This document shows, piece by piece, positions 8,344 to 17,799 of a stretch of DNA of 64,000 nt; positions within the stretch are counted from its first letter, which is position 1, and every line of letters starts with the position of its first letter. The notes beneath the pieces were generated by a model. It was not told the DNA's origin. It worked only from the letters and a program-made list of their open reading frames with translations, and did no database searches. The stretch is from an uncultured Clostridia bacterium (GTDB taxonomy: Bacteria; Bacillota; Clostridia; Christensenellales; Borkfalkiaceae). The stretch lies in assembly GCA_944340905.1 (NCBI GenBank), contig CALVLT010000006.1:1-64000 (forward strand). The letters run 5' to 3'. The translations under genes and the position numbers were made by a program.

Positions 8344-9699
8344 TTAATTTTTGAAACTGTGGATGGGCGCGGGGATGAGTCCGCCGCGGCGGATAAATTT
8401 CCCCGCATCCCCCGTATGAACGGGCATGACGGGCGCACGGCCCAGCAACCCGCCGAAACTGACTTCATCCCCCACCTGTTTGCCGGGCGCGGGAATGACG
8501 CGCACCGCCGTCGTCTTGTTGTTCACCATGCCGATGGCGGCCTCGTCCGCAATGATGGCGGAGATGGTGGAGGCGGGCGTGTCGCCCGGGATGGCGATCA
8601 TATCCAGCCCCACCGAGCACACGCAGGTCATTGCCTCCAATTTGTCGATGGAGATCTTCCCCGCCGTGGCAGATTCGATCATGCCGATGTCCTCGGAGAC
8701 GGGGATGAACGCGCCCGACAGCCCGCCCACGCGGGAGGACGCCATGACGCCGCCCTTTTTCACTGCATCGTTGAGCATGGCGAGCGCAGCCGTCGTGCCG
8801 TGACAGCCGACGACCTCCAGCCCAAGTTCCTCAAGAATATGCGCCACCGAATCGCCGCGTGCGGGGGTGGGCGCAAGCGACAGATCGACGATGCCGAACC
8901 GCGCGCCCAGCCGCTTTGCCGCCTCTTTCGCGACGAGCTGTCCCGCGCGCGTGATCTTGAACGCCGTGCGCTTGATGAGTTCCGCGGCGTCCGTCAGATC
9001 GGCATCGGGTATGAATTTGAGCGCATGCTGCACGACGCCGGGGCCGGAGACGCCCACGTTGATGACGGTGTCCGCCTCGCCCACGCCGTGGAAGGCGCCC
9101 GCCATGAAGGGATTGTCCTCCACTGCGTTGCAGAACACCACGAGCTTGGCACAGCCGAGGCCGTCCTTTTCCTTGGTGAGCTGCGCCGTCTTTAAGACAA
9201 TCTCGCCCATCGCGCGCACCGCGTCCATGTTGATGCCCGACTTGGAGGAGCCGACGTTGACGGAGGAACACAGGCGCTTCGTGGAGGCAAGCACTTCGGG
9301 AATGGTGGCGAGGAACGCCTCCTCATAGTCCGCCGTACCCTTATGCACGAGGGCGGAATAGCCGCCCAGAAAGTCGATGCCCAGCTCCGCGGCGGCTTTG
9401 TCGAGCGCGGCGCCCACCAGCGCGCTCTGCTGCGGAAACGCCGCCGTGATCAGGGAGACGGGCGTGACGGACACGCGCTTGTTGACGATGGGAATGCCGT
9501 ACTCGCCCGAAAGTGCATCGGCGGTCGGCACCAGCCTCTCCGCCTTGCGGCAGACGAGGTCATAGACGGCCTTCGCCGTCTCCTTTGCCGTCGCGCGGAC
9601 ACAGGAGAGGAGGGAGACGCCCATCGTCACCGTGCGGATATCGAGGTGCTCTTTTTCGATCATTTCGATCGTTTCTATCACATCAAATTTGCTGAACAT
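8344..9699 (-). CDS. PFL family protein (UPF0210/DUF711)
   Basis: A 451-aa soluble protein of the UPF0210 (PFL) family, whose fold resembles glycyl-radical/pyruvate formate-lyase domains; biochemical function is not established. Recognisable features are the N-terminus [31 protein letters not shown]-like and [10 protein letters not shown] segments, and a C-terminal [21 protein letters not shown] motif. Length is typical (about 450 aa). It directly follows the UPF0237 ACT-domain gene, a pairing conserved across many Bacillota, so a shared amino-acid-responsive role is inferred. AAAGGGACCT precedes the start. Confidence 0.9.
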   Translation of the reverse strand: MFSKFDVIETIEMIEKEHLDIRTVTMGVSLLSCVRATAKETAKAVYDLVCRKAERLVPTADALSGEYGIPIVNKRVSVTPVSLITAAFPQQSALVGAALDKAAAELGIDFLGGYSALVHKGTADYEEAFLATIPEVLASTKRLCSSVNVGSSKSGINMDAVRAMGEIVLKTAQLTKEKDGLGCAKLVVFCNAVEDNPFMAGAFHGVGEADTVINVGVSGPGVVQHALKFIPDADLTDAAELIKRTAFKITRAGQLVAKEAAKRLGARFGIVDLSLAPTPARGDSVAHILEELGLEVVGCHGTTAALAMLNDAVKKGGVMASSRVGGLSGAFIPVSEDIGMIESATAGKISIDKLEAMTCVCSVGLDMIAIPGDTPASTISAIIADEAAIGMVNNKTTAVRVIPAPGKQVGDEVSFGGLLGRAPVMPVHTGDAGKFIRRGGLIPAPIHSFKN

Positions 9700-9708
9700 A
9701 GGTCCCTT

Positions 9709-9978
9709 TTATACGTTGTGCATGGCGTCGAAGATGTCCGCGTGCTGAAGGCGCACGGTCATGCCGATCTTCTCGCCCATTTCCGAAAGCTCTTTGGCGA
9801 GCTGTGCGAATTCCACCTGGCTCTCGGAGGTGTCCACCATCATGATCATGGCGAACTGGTCGCCCAGAATGGTCTGGGAAATATCCTCGATATTGACGTT
9901 GCGTTCAAACAGAAAGCCGCTCACCCTTGCGATGATGCCCCTTCTGTCCGAACCCGTTACCGTTACGACTGCGCGCAT
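9709..9978 (-). CDS. ACT domain protein (UPF0237)
   Basis: An 89-aa single ACT domain protein. It starts MRAVVTVTGSDRRGIIARVS, with the ACT ligand-binding Gly turn, and includes NVNIEDISQTILGDQFAM typical of UPF0237. ACT domains usually bind amino acids and signal to a partner. The partner here is likely the UPF0210 protein encoded 9 nt downstream. The gene overlaps the end of the upstream membrane gene by 16 nt, consistent with an operon. No DNA-binding part is present. Confidence 0.9.
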   Translation of the reverse strand: MRAVVTVTGSDRRGIIARVSGFLFERNVNIEDISQTILGDQFAMIMMVDTSESQVEFAQLAKELSEMGEKIGMTVRLQHADIFDAMHNV

Positions 9979-10499
9979 TCTTCTTTCTCCTTTGCGATCT
10001 CATATTCGATGAGCAGGTTCCCCTGCGAAATCAGACGGACAAGGCAGCCCTCCTCAAAGGGCGGAAAGTCCTTCTCCCCGTCCACGTAGATCTGACGGAT
10101 CATGTCCTCGTCCCGCTTGATGTTGTGTACCTTGAAGGTGGCGACGTTGACGTCTACGTTGTCGCGCGTCGTCCAGTCCTCGATGCCCGCGAAGGGCGCG
10201 ACGGAATATTCTTTCAATCCCACCGAAATAAAGCGGAGCATCTTGCAGTAGGCGTTGCAGCGCTTGAAACAGATGCCCATGTACGGGAACAAAAAGATGA
10301 TATAGACCGCCGTCAGCGCGCATGTCACGCCGATGACCCAGCCCTGATTGGGGTCCTCGTAGGGCAGCATGATATAGTAGATGAGCAGCGCGAGAAAGCC
10401 CGCAAGATATGCCCCCGTCACCCCGAAAAACACGCCCAGGATGCGGCGGCGCTGCATGTAGGCGTCCCAGAGGTCGGTATCCGAATACAGCTTTGTCAT
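9963..10499 (-). CDS. Small two-TM membrane protein, unknown function
   Basis: A 178-aa protein with two hydrophobic segments near residues 21-46 and 57-77, a charged N-terminus (residues 1-20) and a C-terminal soluble part that looks like a compact beta-rich domain ending FPPFEEGCLVRLISQGN. I do not recognise a family. It overlaps the DegV gene upstream (ATGA at 10496-10499) and the ACT gene downstream, so it is part of the same operon. GGAGGG precedes the start. Confidence 0.75.
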   Translation of the reverse strand: MTKLYSDTDLWDAYMQRRRILGVFFGVTGAYLAGFLALLIYYIMLPYEDPNQGWVIGVTCALTAVYIIFLFPYMGICFKRCNAYCKMLRFISVGLKEYSVAPFAGIEDWTTRDNVDVNVATFKVHNIKRDEDMIRQIYVDGEKDFPPFEEGCLVRLISQGNLLIEYEIAKEKEECAQS

Positions 10500-11344
10500 G
10501 CATTTCCCTCCGCAATGAACAAAACGCCCAGTGTGTTCCTGCCGCAGTGCCCCGTGATGACCGAGCCTGCCACCGTCTCCAGCACCTCGTCGAAGGTGAA
10601 GAGTGCGGCGACCTTTTTGCGCGCCGCCTCGGCGACCTCCTCGTCCGCGCAGCTGTTGGTGATAAAGCAGCGCGTGCGGTCATATTTGGGATATTTGACG
10701 GCGAGGTCCTCGACATACTGCTCGATACACTTTACCATGCCGCCGCGGTACTTCTTGCCCGCGACGAGCTGCCCGTCGTGCATTTCGATGAGCGGATGGA
10801 TCTTTAGAAGATTTGCTCCGTACATTGCCATGCGCGAGCACCTTCCGCCCTTGTAGAGATAGTCGAGGCGGTCGGGTACGAAAGAGGTGTTGACGAGCGG
10901 GCGCAGCGCATTGACCGTTTCCACGATGCGTTCGGCGGGCATTCCCGCATCCCTGAGGTCTGCCGCCTTGAGGATGAGCAGCCCCTGTCCCGTGGAGAGC
11001 GCCTTGCTGTCCACCACGTACACCTTGCCGGGGAATGCCTTTGCCGCCTCCTGCGCATACGAACAGGCGGAGGACGCCTTTGCCGAAATGCTGAAGTGGA
11101 TGACGGTATTCCCCGCCTCGACGTAGGAGCGGAAGAAGTCCTCGTAGTCCCCGATGCTCGGCGCCGCCGTCTTGGGCAGTTGTCCCGTCCGTTCGACATA
11201 GCCGAAGATGTCCTGCGGAACGATGTCTACGCCGTCCCTGTACGCCGTTCCGCCCAATATGACGGAGAGCGGCATGATGCCGATCTCGCGCGAAACGATG
11301 TTCGCGCCCAGATCGCAGGTGCTGTCTGCCGTGATCTGAATCAT
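10496..11344 (-). CDS. DegV family fatty-acid-binding protein
   Basis: A 282-aa DegV/FakB-type protein. These bind a long-chain fatty acid and, in the FakA/FakB system, present it for phosphorylation. N-terminus MIQITADSTCDLG is diagnostic, followed by FRSYVEAGNTVIHFSISAK, YVVDSKALSTGQGL and LDYLYKGGRCSR in family order. Start at 11344 has GGAGGAATAACT upstream; longer in-frame readings run into the upstream peptidase gene. FakA is not in the window, so its kinase partner is unknown. Confidence 0.93.
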   Translation of the reverse strand: MIQITADSTCDLGANIVSREIGIMPLSVILGGTAYRDGVDIVPQDIFGYVERTGQLPKTAAPSIGDYEDFFRSYVEAGNTVIHFSISAKASSACSYAQEAAKAFPGKVYVVDSKALSTGQGLLILKAADLRDAGMPAERIVETVNALRPLVNTSFVPDRLDYLYKGGRCSRMAMYGANLLKIHPLIEMHDGQLVAGKKYRGGMVKCIEQYVEDLAVKYPKYDRTRCFITNSCADEEVAEAARKKVAALFTFDEVLETVAGSVITGHCGRNTLGVLFIAEGNA

Positions 11345-11372
11345 AGTTATTCCTCCGTGATCCGTAAATGAA

Positions 11373-12044
11373 TCAATTGATAACAAATATCCCGTATATT
11401 GCGGCGCGGAAATTTTCCCACGCCGTAGTGAAACCCTTGATGGAGACTGCCCATGCGGGCACGACGCCCACGATGTCCTCCATGTGCAGCAGCGCATAAT
11501 GCGCGTTGACGATGTCCTCCGAATCGGCGCTGCGCGCGCGGTTGTCCCCAAGAAAGAATATCTCGCCCTCGCCGACGTATACTTCCTCAAAATCAGGCGT
11601 TACGCCTTTGACGTACGGCTCGGACAGCGCCTCGTATTCGCCCCCCGCCTGCTTAAGCCAGACGATGCCGTTTTCGCACTTGACGCAGTCCCCCTCCACG
11701 GCGATCAGCCGCTTGATGATGGTCTGCGCCGTGAACACCGCATGGCCGTGCGGGTCGTAGGCGGCGCTTTGCGACGTGTCGATGATGACGATATCGCCCC
11801 GTTCGGCGTCGTTTCCGCGCACGGCATAGACGATATCGCCGCCCGCGTAGTCCCCTCCCGTCATTTCGCCGCCGTAGAGGGTATCCCGCATGGAATCGCC
11901 CTTGACTTCGACGATGAGCAGGAACTGCGCGCGCAGAAGGTCGAAGATGAGAATGACGATCACGAGCGCAAACAGGATGCACAGCACGATGAAGGGCGCG
12001 CGGCTCTCTTTGCGCTCGTTGAGCATGGCGGGGCGGCGCATCAT
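11373..12044 (-). CDS. lepB: Signal peptidase I (bacterial Ser/Lys type)
   Basis: A 223-aa type I signal peptidase with one N-terminal membrane anchor (about residues 17-40). The catalytic Ser lies in GDSM (about Ser51) and the general base Lys in IIKRLIAVEGD (about Lys111); FFLGDNRARSADS is the conserved C-terminal box. It is a Ser/Lys enzyme, unlike the two Ser/His SipW-type peptidases at 28.0 and 32.2 kb, and probably handles general secretion. Start 12044 has GGAGG upstream and overlaps the DUF951 stop; ATG at 12041 is an alternative. A 28-nt gap separates it from the DegV gene. Confidence 0.92.
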   Translation of the reverse strand: MMRRPAMLNERKESRAPFIVLCILFALVIVILIFDLLRAQFLLIVEVKGDSMRDTLYGGEMTGGDYAGGDIVYAVRGNDAERGDIVIIDTSQSAAYDPHGHAVFTAQTIIKRLIAVEGDCVKCENGIVWLKQAGGEYEALSEPYVKGVTPDFEEVYVGEGEIFFLGDNRARSADSEDIVNAHYALLHMEDIVGVVPAWAVSIKGFTTAWENFRAAIYGIFVIN

Positions 12045-12235
12045 TGTCCGTCCTCCGCAATGCGCCTGACGCGCTTTTTCAGCTCGTCCGGCGTGAGCAT
12101 GACCACCCTGCCGCACGTCGTGCATCTGATCTTGTAGTCCGCGCCCGTGCGCACGATCTCCCACAGCTTTCCGCCGCACGGGTGCGGTTTTTTTGTCTCG
12201 ATGACGGTGTGAAGATGCAGTTCGCTCAGATCCAT
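12041..12235 (-). CDS. DUF951 small zinc-ribbon-like protein
   Basis: A 64-aa protein matching DUF951: a basic N-terminus, HPCGGKLWEIVRTGADYKIRC and TTCGR, giving cysteines at about positions 20, 39 and 42 that could bind a metal, then a MLTPDELKKRVRRI tail. In other Bacillota such genes lie near replication and ribosome-associated genes. The start at 12235 overlaps the end of the hydrolase-like gene by 10 nt. Function is unknown. Nucleic-acid binding is possible from its basic character but not shown. Confidence 0.85.
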   Translation of the reverse strand: MDLSELHLHTVIETKKPHPCGGKLWEIVRTGADYKIRCTTCGRVVMLTPDELKKRVRRIAEDGQ

Positions 12236-13908
12236 ACGATATTGTTGACCAAAACTTCCGCTCTTGAGACGAACACCAGCGAAAGCGCTCCGACAAAGCT
12301 GTGCATATGTGCGCCCGTCACCGATTTGAAATCGGAGGCATCGAACAGAATGCTCTTCCATTTGCCGCCGCCGGAAATGTGCGCCTCCGCGCTGTAACCG
12401 TTTTCTTCATCATCGTCAAAATAGAACGTGACCTTGAGAGAGGCATCCTCCCGACAGTAGGCGTCCAGCCGCAGCGAGGCCCCCTCGGGCGCCGAATAGC
12501 GCGGCTCGTTGACCCGATAGGAGACCAGCCCCGCCTCCGCCGTAGCCCCCAGAATGCCGCCGTAACCGGGCAACAGCTTGGCGTCCACACCGCGGCCGTC
12601 CGCAAAGCAGTCGGCAACCGAACGTGCGCGGCGGCGAAATCCGGAGACGCCGTTGAGGGAATCGCGCTCCGAAGAATACACGATGCGGCTCTTGACGCAC
12701 ACATTTTTATAGAGTTTTTTGACGATGACCTCCTGAATTTTGGACGTTACGGAAAAGTTGTTGGAATAATTGGCGAATGCGTACACGAGGGCGCGGTCGC
12801 TCTTTTCGTACAGCTCGAGCGGGAAGGTACCCACGTCGCCCTTGACGTCTGACAAGCTGCCGAGCACGCGCGTCCAATCGCGCGCATGCGAGCCTGTGAT
12901 GCGCTCGGTGTAGAAGATGCCGCACTCGTGCAGCTCCCCTTCCTTGTCAAAGGTCACACGCGCGACAAGCTTGCCCTGTCCGTCCTCCTCTACGGTAAAG
13001 TCGATGGGGCCGCTCACAAACACCGAGCGTTCCTTCAGGTACTTGTCGAGAAAGAGGTCGATGTCGGCAAGCGAGTGCATGCCGATGAGGCCGTTCCCGT
13101 GCGACGAATACAGGAATGCCTTCTGCACATCGGGATTGATGAGCTGGAAGGTATCGTATACCCTGTCATAGTCGTGCTTCTTATCGTTGACGGCGGAGAG
13201 CAGCAGAACGGGGCACTTGATATAGGGAGCATAGCTCTGCGAATCGATGCCCGCGATAAAGCGGTGGTGCTCCTCATCGAACACCTTCTTTTCCCCCTCG
13301 GCAAACTTCTCCATGCCGCGGTAGGCGAGCCAGCCCGCCGCACACACCGAGATCATACACGAGAGCGGCGCGTAGGGCGCGATCTTGAACAGCACCTCCC
13401 CGCCCGTCCGCAGACCGATCGCCCCGAACCGCGTGACTTCCGCGCGCGAGGCAAGAAATTTTGCGCCGTAGCGCGCAACGCCCGCCCACTCGTACCAGCA
13501 GGTCTCGCGTGCGCTCGGCTCGGCGCGATCCAGCTTTCCCTCCGAGCGCACGTAGTTGGCATAGCCGATGCTCTCGGGATAGACGGTGTGCGCCTGCGTA
13601 CCGTTCTCGCCGCAGTAATCCACGCACAGCACGCCGTACCCGCGCGCAGTAAAGCGGCGGATGAACGCCTCGTCAAAGGGACAGCCCGCCTCGAACAAGA
13701 TCATGACCGCGGGGAATTTTTCCTCCCCCTCGGGCAGAACGTACTGCGCATAGATATTCACGCGCCCGTCCTGCGTCTGCCTGCCGAGAAAACGCACCTC
13801 GCGCACAAGCGCGCCCTCCGCTTTGTGTTCGGAGAGCGTCTCTTCTTCCAAAGGAAGAGTGTCGTCGAAGTCCTTCCATAGGGTGACAGGCGTCAGAAAA
13901 GTACTCAA
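12226..13908 (-). CDS. Alpha/beta-hydrolase-fold protein lacking the Ser nucleophile, with C-terminal beta domain
   Basis: A 560-aa cytosolic protein. Residues about 60-310 look like an alpha/beta hydrolase of the acetyl-xylan-esterase/peptidase S9-like type: VMILFEAGCPFDEAF, the elbow region GAIGLRTGGEVLF, an Asp-bearing LLLSAVNDKKHDYD and a His-bearing SSHGNGLIGMHS. The elbow should read G-x-S-x-G, but here Arg replaces Ser, so it is probably inactive as a serine hydrolase. Residues about 315-410 and 430-560 form two beta-rich segments, the last resembling a carbohydrate-binding jelly-roll. It begins with TTG at 13908 behind GAGGT. No signal peptide. Function unknown. Confidence 0.65.
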   Translation of the reverse strand: MSTFLTPVTLWKDFDDTLPLEEETLSEHKAEGALVREVRFLGRQTQDGRVNIYAQYVLPEGEEKFPAVMILFEAGCPFDEAFIRRFTARGYGVLCVDYCGENGTQAHTVYPESIGYANYVRSEGKLDRAEPSARETCWYEWAGVARYGAKFLASRAEVTRFGAIGLRTGGEVLFKIAPYAPLSCMISVCAAGWLAYRGMEKFAEGEKKVFDEEHHRFIAGIDSQSYAPYIKCPVLLLSAVNDKKHDYDRVYDTFQLINPDVQKAFLYSSHGNGLIGMHSLADIDLFLDKYLKERSVFVSGPIDFTVEEDGQGKLVARVTFDKEGELHECGIFYTERITGSHARDWTRVLGSLSDVKGDVGTFPLELYEKSDRALVYAFANYSNNFSVTSKIQEVIVKKLYKNVCVKSRIVYSSERDSLNGVSGFRRRARSVADCFADGRGVDAKLLPGYGGILGATAEAGLVSYRVNEPRYSAPEGASLRLDAYCREDASLKVTFYFDDDEENGYSAEAHISGGGKWKSILFDASDFKSVTGAHMHSFVGALSLVFVSRAEVLVNNIVWI

Positions 13909-13916
13909 AAGCTACC

Positions 13917-16493
13917 TCACTCCATTGTAATTTGCGAACCGTGCCGTTCGGTCGCCTTTGTAACGAGGAGCTTGCGCTCCGTTCTGTGTTTGAGTTCCTC
14001 CACGTGCGAGATGATGCCGATGGAAAAATGTTCGTTCTTGAGCCGCTCGAGGCTGTCCATCACGACGTCCACCAGGTGCTCGTCCAGGGTGCCGAACCCC
14101 TCGTCAAGAAAGAAAAACTCGATGGGACGCAGGCTGCGCGCACAGATCTCCGCGCTCAGCGCGAGCGCAAGCGAGAGCGAGACCAGAAAGGTCTCTCCGC
14201 CCGAAAGGGTGGAAACGCTGCGCAGTTCGCCGCCGTTGAAGTTGTCCCCGACAAAAAATCCGCCCTCGTAGCGCAGAAAGTATCTGCCGTCCGTCAGGGA
14301 TAAGAGCCGCCCGCTCGCGTTCTCCGCCACCGTCTGCAAGTACTCCTCGGCGACGAATTCCATGAATTTATTGCCCTCGAGCAGCTTTCTGAGACGTTCG
14401 TAGCGCGCAAATGCCTTCTCCTGTCTGCCGCGCTCCTCTTCCAACTCCGCCTTGCGGCGCAGCCCCTCCACGCTGCGGGCAAGCCCGTCGCGCAGTACGG
14501 CAAGCTCCCGTGCGCACTGTGCTGCACGCGCCTCTTTGGCGGAAAGCTCCTCCCTGAGCGCCGCATATGCCTCCTTCGTGGCGTCGGCAAGTTCTTCCTT
14601 TGCAAGTTCCCGCAGGCGGGAACGCACGGCGGCGTACTGTTCTTTATATGCATCGACGCGGCGCTTTGCCTCGGCGGGGTCGCCATATGTCTTGCGCAGC
14701 GCGAGCGCATCTTCCGCTGCAGAAAACCCGCCCGCGGACAGCGACTGCGCCAGCCTTGCCTGCGCCATGTCGGCATTTTCGCGCGCGGCGCGCGCCTGTC
14801 CCTCCGCCTCGGCCCGTTTGGCCTGTGCGTCGGCGAGCGCCTTTTGCGCCTCCTCGCGCTCCTGCGTGCGGCGCTTTTTCTCGCGACGCAGCGCAAGCAA
14901 ACGTTCCTCCAGCGCAGCGACGGGTTCTTCCGCGGGGACAAACCCCTCCGAGAGCGCCCTGATGCGCTCGAGCGTCTCAGCGCGCGTTTCGGAGAGCGTC
15001 TGCAGCTGCGCGAGGTGCGCGTCGTATCTCCCCTTTGCCTTTTCGAGGGAGAGCAGCTCCCCGCGCAGTTTCTCGCGCTCCGCCTCCGCGCTCTTGAACT
15101 GCGTTCTTAGACGCGTAAAGTCCGTCGTCTCCCCGCGGGAAAGCTCGGTATATTTTTGGATGAGCGGACGGGAATCCGCGTCGATCACGGGATGGCGGCG
15201 GGTCAGCTCGGTCAGTTCCCGGACAAAGACGGCATATTCCGCATGCAGCAGCGCCGCCTTGCCCTTCTCCTGCGCAAACGTGAGAAAATCGGTGCTTCCC
15301 TGCGCCGCGATCGCCTCCTCCAGACGGGCGCGCTCCCGCTCGTAAGAAAAATCGGCAAATACCGCCCGCTCCTGTGCGAGACTGCGCTCGGTCTCCTCCA
15401 GCTTTTTGCGGGCCTTTTGCAGCTCGCCGGCGCGGAATGCCTCGCTCTTGGCCTGCGCGATGCGCGCCGTGAGTATATTTTCCTCATCCTCCGTCTTTGC
15501 CGTATCCCACAAGAGCGCGGCGTCGAGTTTCTTCTGCGCATCCGCCTGCGCCGCCGCGGCGCCCTCAGCGGCCGCAGCACATGCCCCGGCACGCTGCCTC
15601 GCCCGTTCGCACTCCTGCGCATCGCGCACGACTGCCGATGCCTTCTCCAGCCGCTCCAGTCCTTCGCTGAGCGTCCGCATGCCCTCTTTCTGCGCCTCCA
15701 GCTGCGCCATTTGCACCGTCAGTTTCTCCTGTTCGGCGCGCAGCCGCACCCGAACGGCGAGCTGTTTCTCGCGCTCCCGCAGTTGAGCAAGGGCGCTCCC
15801 GAGCGCCGCGTCCTCCGCAGCAAGGTCCTCAGCCGCTTTCTTTTGCGCGTCGAGCGCCTCCTGCGTGATCTCGCGGTACTGCTCCAGCCGCGCCAGCGTG
15901 ACGCCAAGCGCCTCGCGCGCCTGCGCCATTTTGCCGCCCGCGCGCTTTACCAGCCCTTCGCCGTATGCCTCCAAATCGAACAGGCGGGAAATGAGCCGCA
16001 GCCGCTCCCCCCGTGCGGATCTGACGAACTGGGAAAATTCGCCCTGCGGCAGCGCGATGCACTTTTCAAAGTCCTTTTGCTCCAGGCCGATGATGCGCTC
16101 CAAAAGCGCGTTGCCCTCGCGCACGCCGTCGGCTAGGGTGATCAGCACGTCCGCCTTTTGCTCGTAGACCTTGAGCGACTGCGCCGCGTTCTTGCGCTTG
16201 AGTTCGCGCTCGACGCGAAAGCGCCTGCGGCTGCCCTCAAAGACGATCTCAAATTCAAAGTGGACATATGCCTTGTCCGCGGAATAATGAATGATGTCGG
16301 CGATGCTGCCCGAGCGCGAGCGCGCCACATTGCCGTAGAGCGCAAAGCCGATGCAATCGAGAATGGTGCTCTTGCCCGAACCGGTGTCCCCGAAAATGCC
16401 GAAGATGCCGAACTCGAGCAGTTTTGCAAAGTTTATTTTTGCCGGCTCGGAGAAGGAATTGATGCCGCAAAATTCCAGATACAGCGGTTTCAT
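13917..16493 (-). CDS. sbcC: Nuclease SbcC, SMC-like ATPase subunit
   Basis: An 858-aa Rad50-type subunit of the SbcCD nuclease, which cleaves hairpins and processes blocked DNA ends. Walker A GDTGSGKST lies at residues 35-43. A long Glu/Ala/Arg-rich coiled coil spans roughly 180-700, and the C-terminal half-ATPase carries the signature STLSGGETFLVSLSLALALS and Walker B FFFLDEGFGTLDE. No CxxC zinc hook is evident at mid-coil. Length is shorter than E. coli SbcC (about 1050 aa) but normal for Bacillota. The start overlaps the sbcD stop by ATGA. Confidence 0.93.
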   Translation of the reverse strand: MKPLYLEFCGINSFSEPAKINFAKLLEFGIFGIFGDTGSGKSTILDCIGFALYGNVARSRSGSIADIIHYSADKAYVHFEFEIVFEGSRRRFRVERELKRKNAAQSLKVYEQKADVLITLADGVREGNALLERIIGLEQKDFEKCIALPQGEFSQFVRSARGERLRLISRLFDLEAYGEGLVKRAGGKMAQAREALGVTLARLEQYREITQEALDAQKKAAEDLAAEDAALGSALAQLREREKQLAVRVRLRAEQEKLTVQMAQLEAQKEGMRTLSEGLERLEKASAVVRDAQECERARQRAGACAAAAEGAAAAQADAQKKLDAALLWDTAKTEDEENILTARIAQAKSEAFRAGELQKARKKLEETERSLAQERAVFADFSYERERARLEEAIAAQGSTDFLTFAQEKGKAALLHAEYAVFVRELTELTRRHPVIDADSRPLIQKYTELSRGETTDFTRLRTQFKSAEAEREKLRGELLSLEKAKGRYDAHLAQLQTLSETRAETLERIRALSEGFVPAEEPVAALEERLLALRREKKRRTQEREEAQKALADAQAKRAEAEGQARAARENADMAQARLAQSLSAGGFSAAEDALALRKTYGDPAEAKRRVDAYKEQYAAVRSRLRELAKEELADATKEAYAALREELSAKEARAAQCARELAVLRDGLARSVEGLRRKAELEEERGRQEKAFARYERLRKLLEGNKFMEFVAEEYLQTVAENASGRLLSLTDGRYFLRYEGGFFVGDNFNGGELRSVSTLSGGETFLVSLSLALALSAEICARSLRPIEFFFLDEGFGTLDEHLVDVVMDSLERLKNEHFSIGIISHVEELKHRTERKLLVTKATERHGSQITME

Positions 16494-17638
16494 GCGCCCT
16501 CCTCCAGCAGTTCCAGGAATGCCTCGGTCAGCTCCTGCGCGGGCGCCTCGCCGTAGACGCTGCGGTAATATTCGCCGAACAGTTCGCCCGCAGACAGCAT
16601 GCTGCGGCGCAGCGTGGGCGACGACGCCTGCCCCTGTGTGCGCACAATGAGCGAGACCAGCCCCTCGTTCGCCGCACGCAGCGCCTGCGTCTCCTGCGAG
16701 GTGAGCGGCGCGTTCAGGCGGAGGGTCAGCTCCACAAAGCAGCCTTCATACTGTTTCAGAAGTGCGGCTGCGCGCTCGGCGTTCTCCTCCTCCAGGCGTA
16801 CGAGGCGCTTCCCCACCGTCAGCAAAACGTCCTCGCAGACGACCTCCTCCCCCTGCGTGTGCAGCAGGATCACCTGCTTTTTTTCCTGTTCGTCGAAGGA
16901 GTACTGCAGGAGCGAACCGCTGTAGCGCACCTTGTCCCCCAGCCGCTGCGGCTTGTGCAGATGCCCGAGCGCAACGTAATCAAACCCGTCAAACAGGGAG
17001 GGCGGCACGGCTCGCGCGCCGCCGAGGTCGATGTCGCGTTCACTCTCGCTTACCAAACCGCCCGCGACAAACAGGTGGGAGAGGAGAATGTGCGGCATAC
17101 CGCCCGAAAAACCCGCCTCGCCGCGCGCGATCCAGCGGCACAGCTTGTCCGTGTATCTCTCCTCCGTCTTTTCCTCTTTCAGGCGCGCCTCGTTGGGATA
17201 GGGCAGCGCATTGATATAGACGCGCTCCCCCTTCTCGTTCGCGATGACCACATACCCCTCGCCCGAGGCGACCGCCCGCACAGGGCGCGTTCCGCCCACG
17301 GGCATGACGTCCCGACCGCTGCCGAAGAGATAGATGCCCTCCTCCGCCGCAAGGGGCGCCGAGGCGGCCAGCCGCACGCCGTCATCGTGATTGCCGCTGA
17401 TGAGCACGACGGCGCGCCGCGCCCCCGCAATGCGCTTGACGGCATGAAAAAACGCTTCCTCCGCCTCGGCGGAAGGCATATAGGTATCAAAGACGTCGCC
17501 CGCGACAAGCACGAGGTCGACCTCTCTCTCATCACAGATGCACCCGAGTTCGCCGAGCGCCTCGATCTGTTCGGGCAGGCGCTCGCGGTCCATCAGGCGC
17601 TTGCCGATATGCCAATCGGAAGTGTGCAGAATGTTCAT
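16490..17638 (-). CDS. sbcD: Nuclease SbcD, Mre11-type subunit
   Basis: A 382-aa calcineurin-like phosphoesterase that forms the nuclease half of SbcCD. Metal-binding motifs appear in order: HTSDWHIGK (residues 5-13), VAGDVFDTY, ISGNHDDGVR, ILLSHLF and VALGHLHKPQ. Start 17638 (MNILHTSDWH) matches the family N-terminus; an ATG 45 nt upstream would add an atypical 15-aa extension, and no strong Shine-Dalgarno site precedes either. sbcC follows with ATGA overlap. Upstream lies a short AT-rich region shared with the divergent DnaD-like gene. Confidence 0.92.
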   Translation of the reverse strand: MNILHTSDWHIGKRLMDRERLPEQIEALGELGCICDEREVDLVLVAGDVFDTYMPSAEAEEAFFHAVKRIAGARRAVVLISGNHDDGVRLAASAPLAAEEGIYLFGSGRDVMPVGGTRPVRAVASGEGYVVIANEKGERVYINALPYPNEARLKEEKTEERYTDKLCRWIARGEAGFSGGMPHILLSHLFVAGGLVSESERDIDLGGARAVPPSLFDGFDYVALGHLHKPQRLGDKVRYSGSLLQYSFDEQEKKQVILLHTQGEEVVCEDVLLTVGKRLVRLEEENAERAAALLKQYEGCFVELTLRLNAPLTSQETQALRAANEGLVSLIVRTQGQASSPTLRRSMLSAGELFGEYYRSVYGEAPAQELTEAFLELLEEGA

Positions 17639-17799
17639 GAAAAATGCCGGAATTGCAAAATTGACAGAGCGGACGCATTGCATTTGCCCGCAATTTGTGG
17701 TATACTATGATATACTATTATACAACGCATTTGTGAAAAATGCAAGCGTTCACCCCGCATTCGGGAAAACGCGTCCGTGAAAACTCAGGAGAAATTTTT

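Noticed and set aside
14452..15345. A 297-codon plus-strand frame opposite sbcC, Ser/Arg/Ala-rich
   Set aside because: It is the mirror of the GC-rich coiled-coil codons of sbcC; it lacks a ribosome-binding site and any domain pattern. Similar antisense frames opposite dnaB, pepF, rho and others were left out for the same reason.
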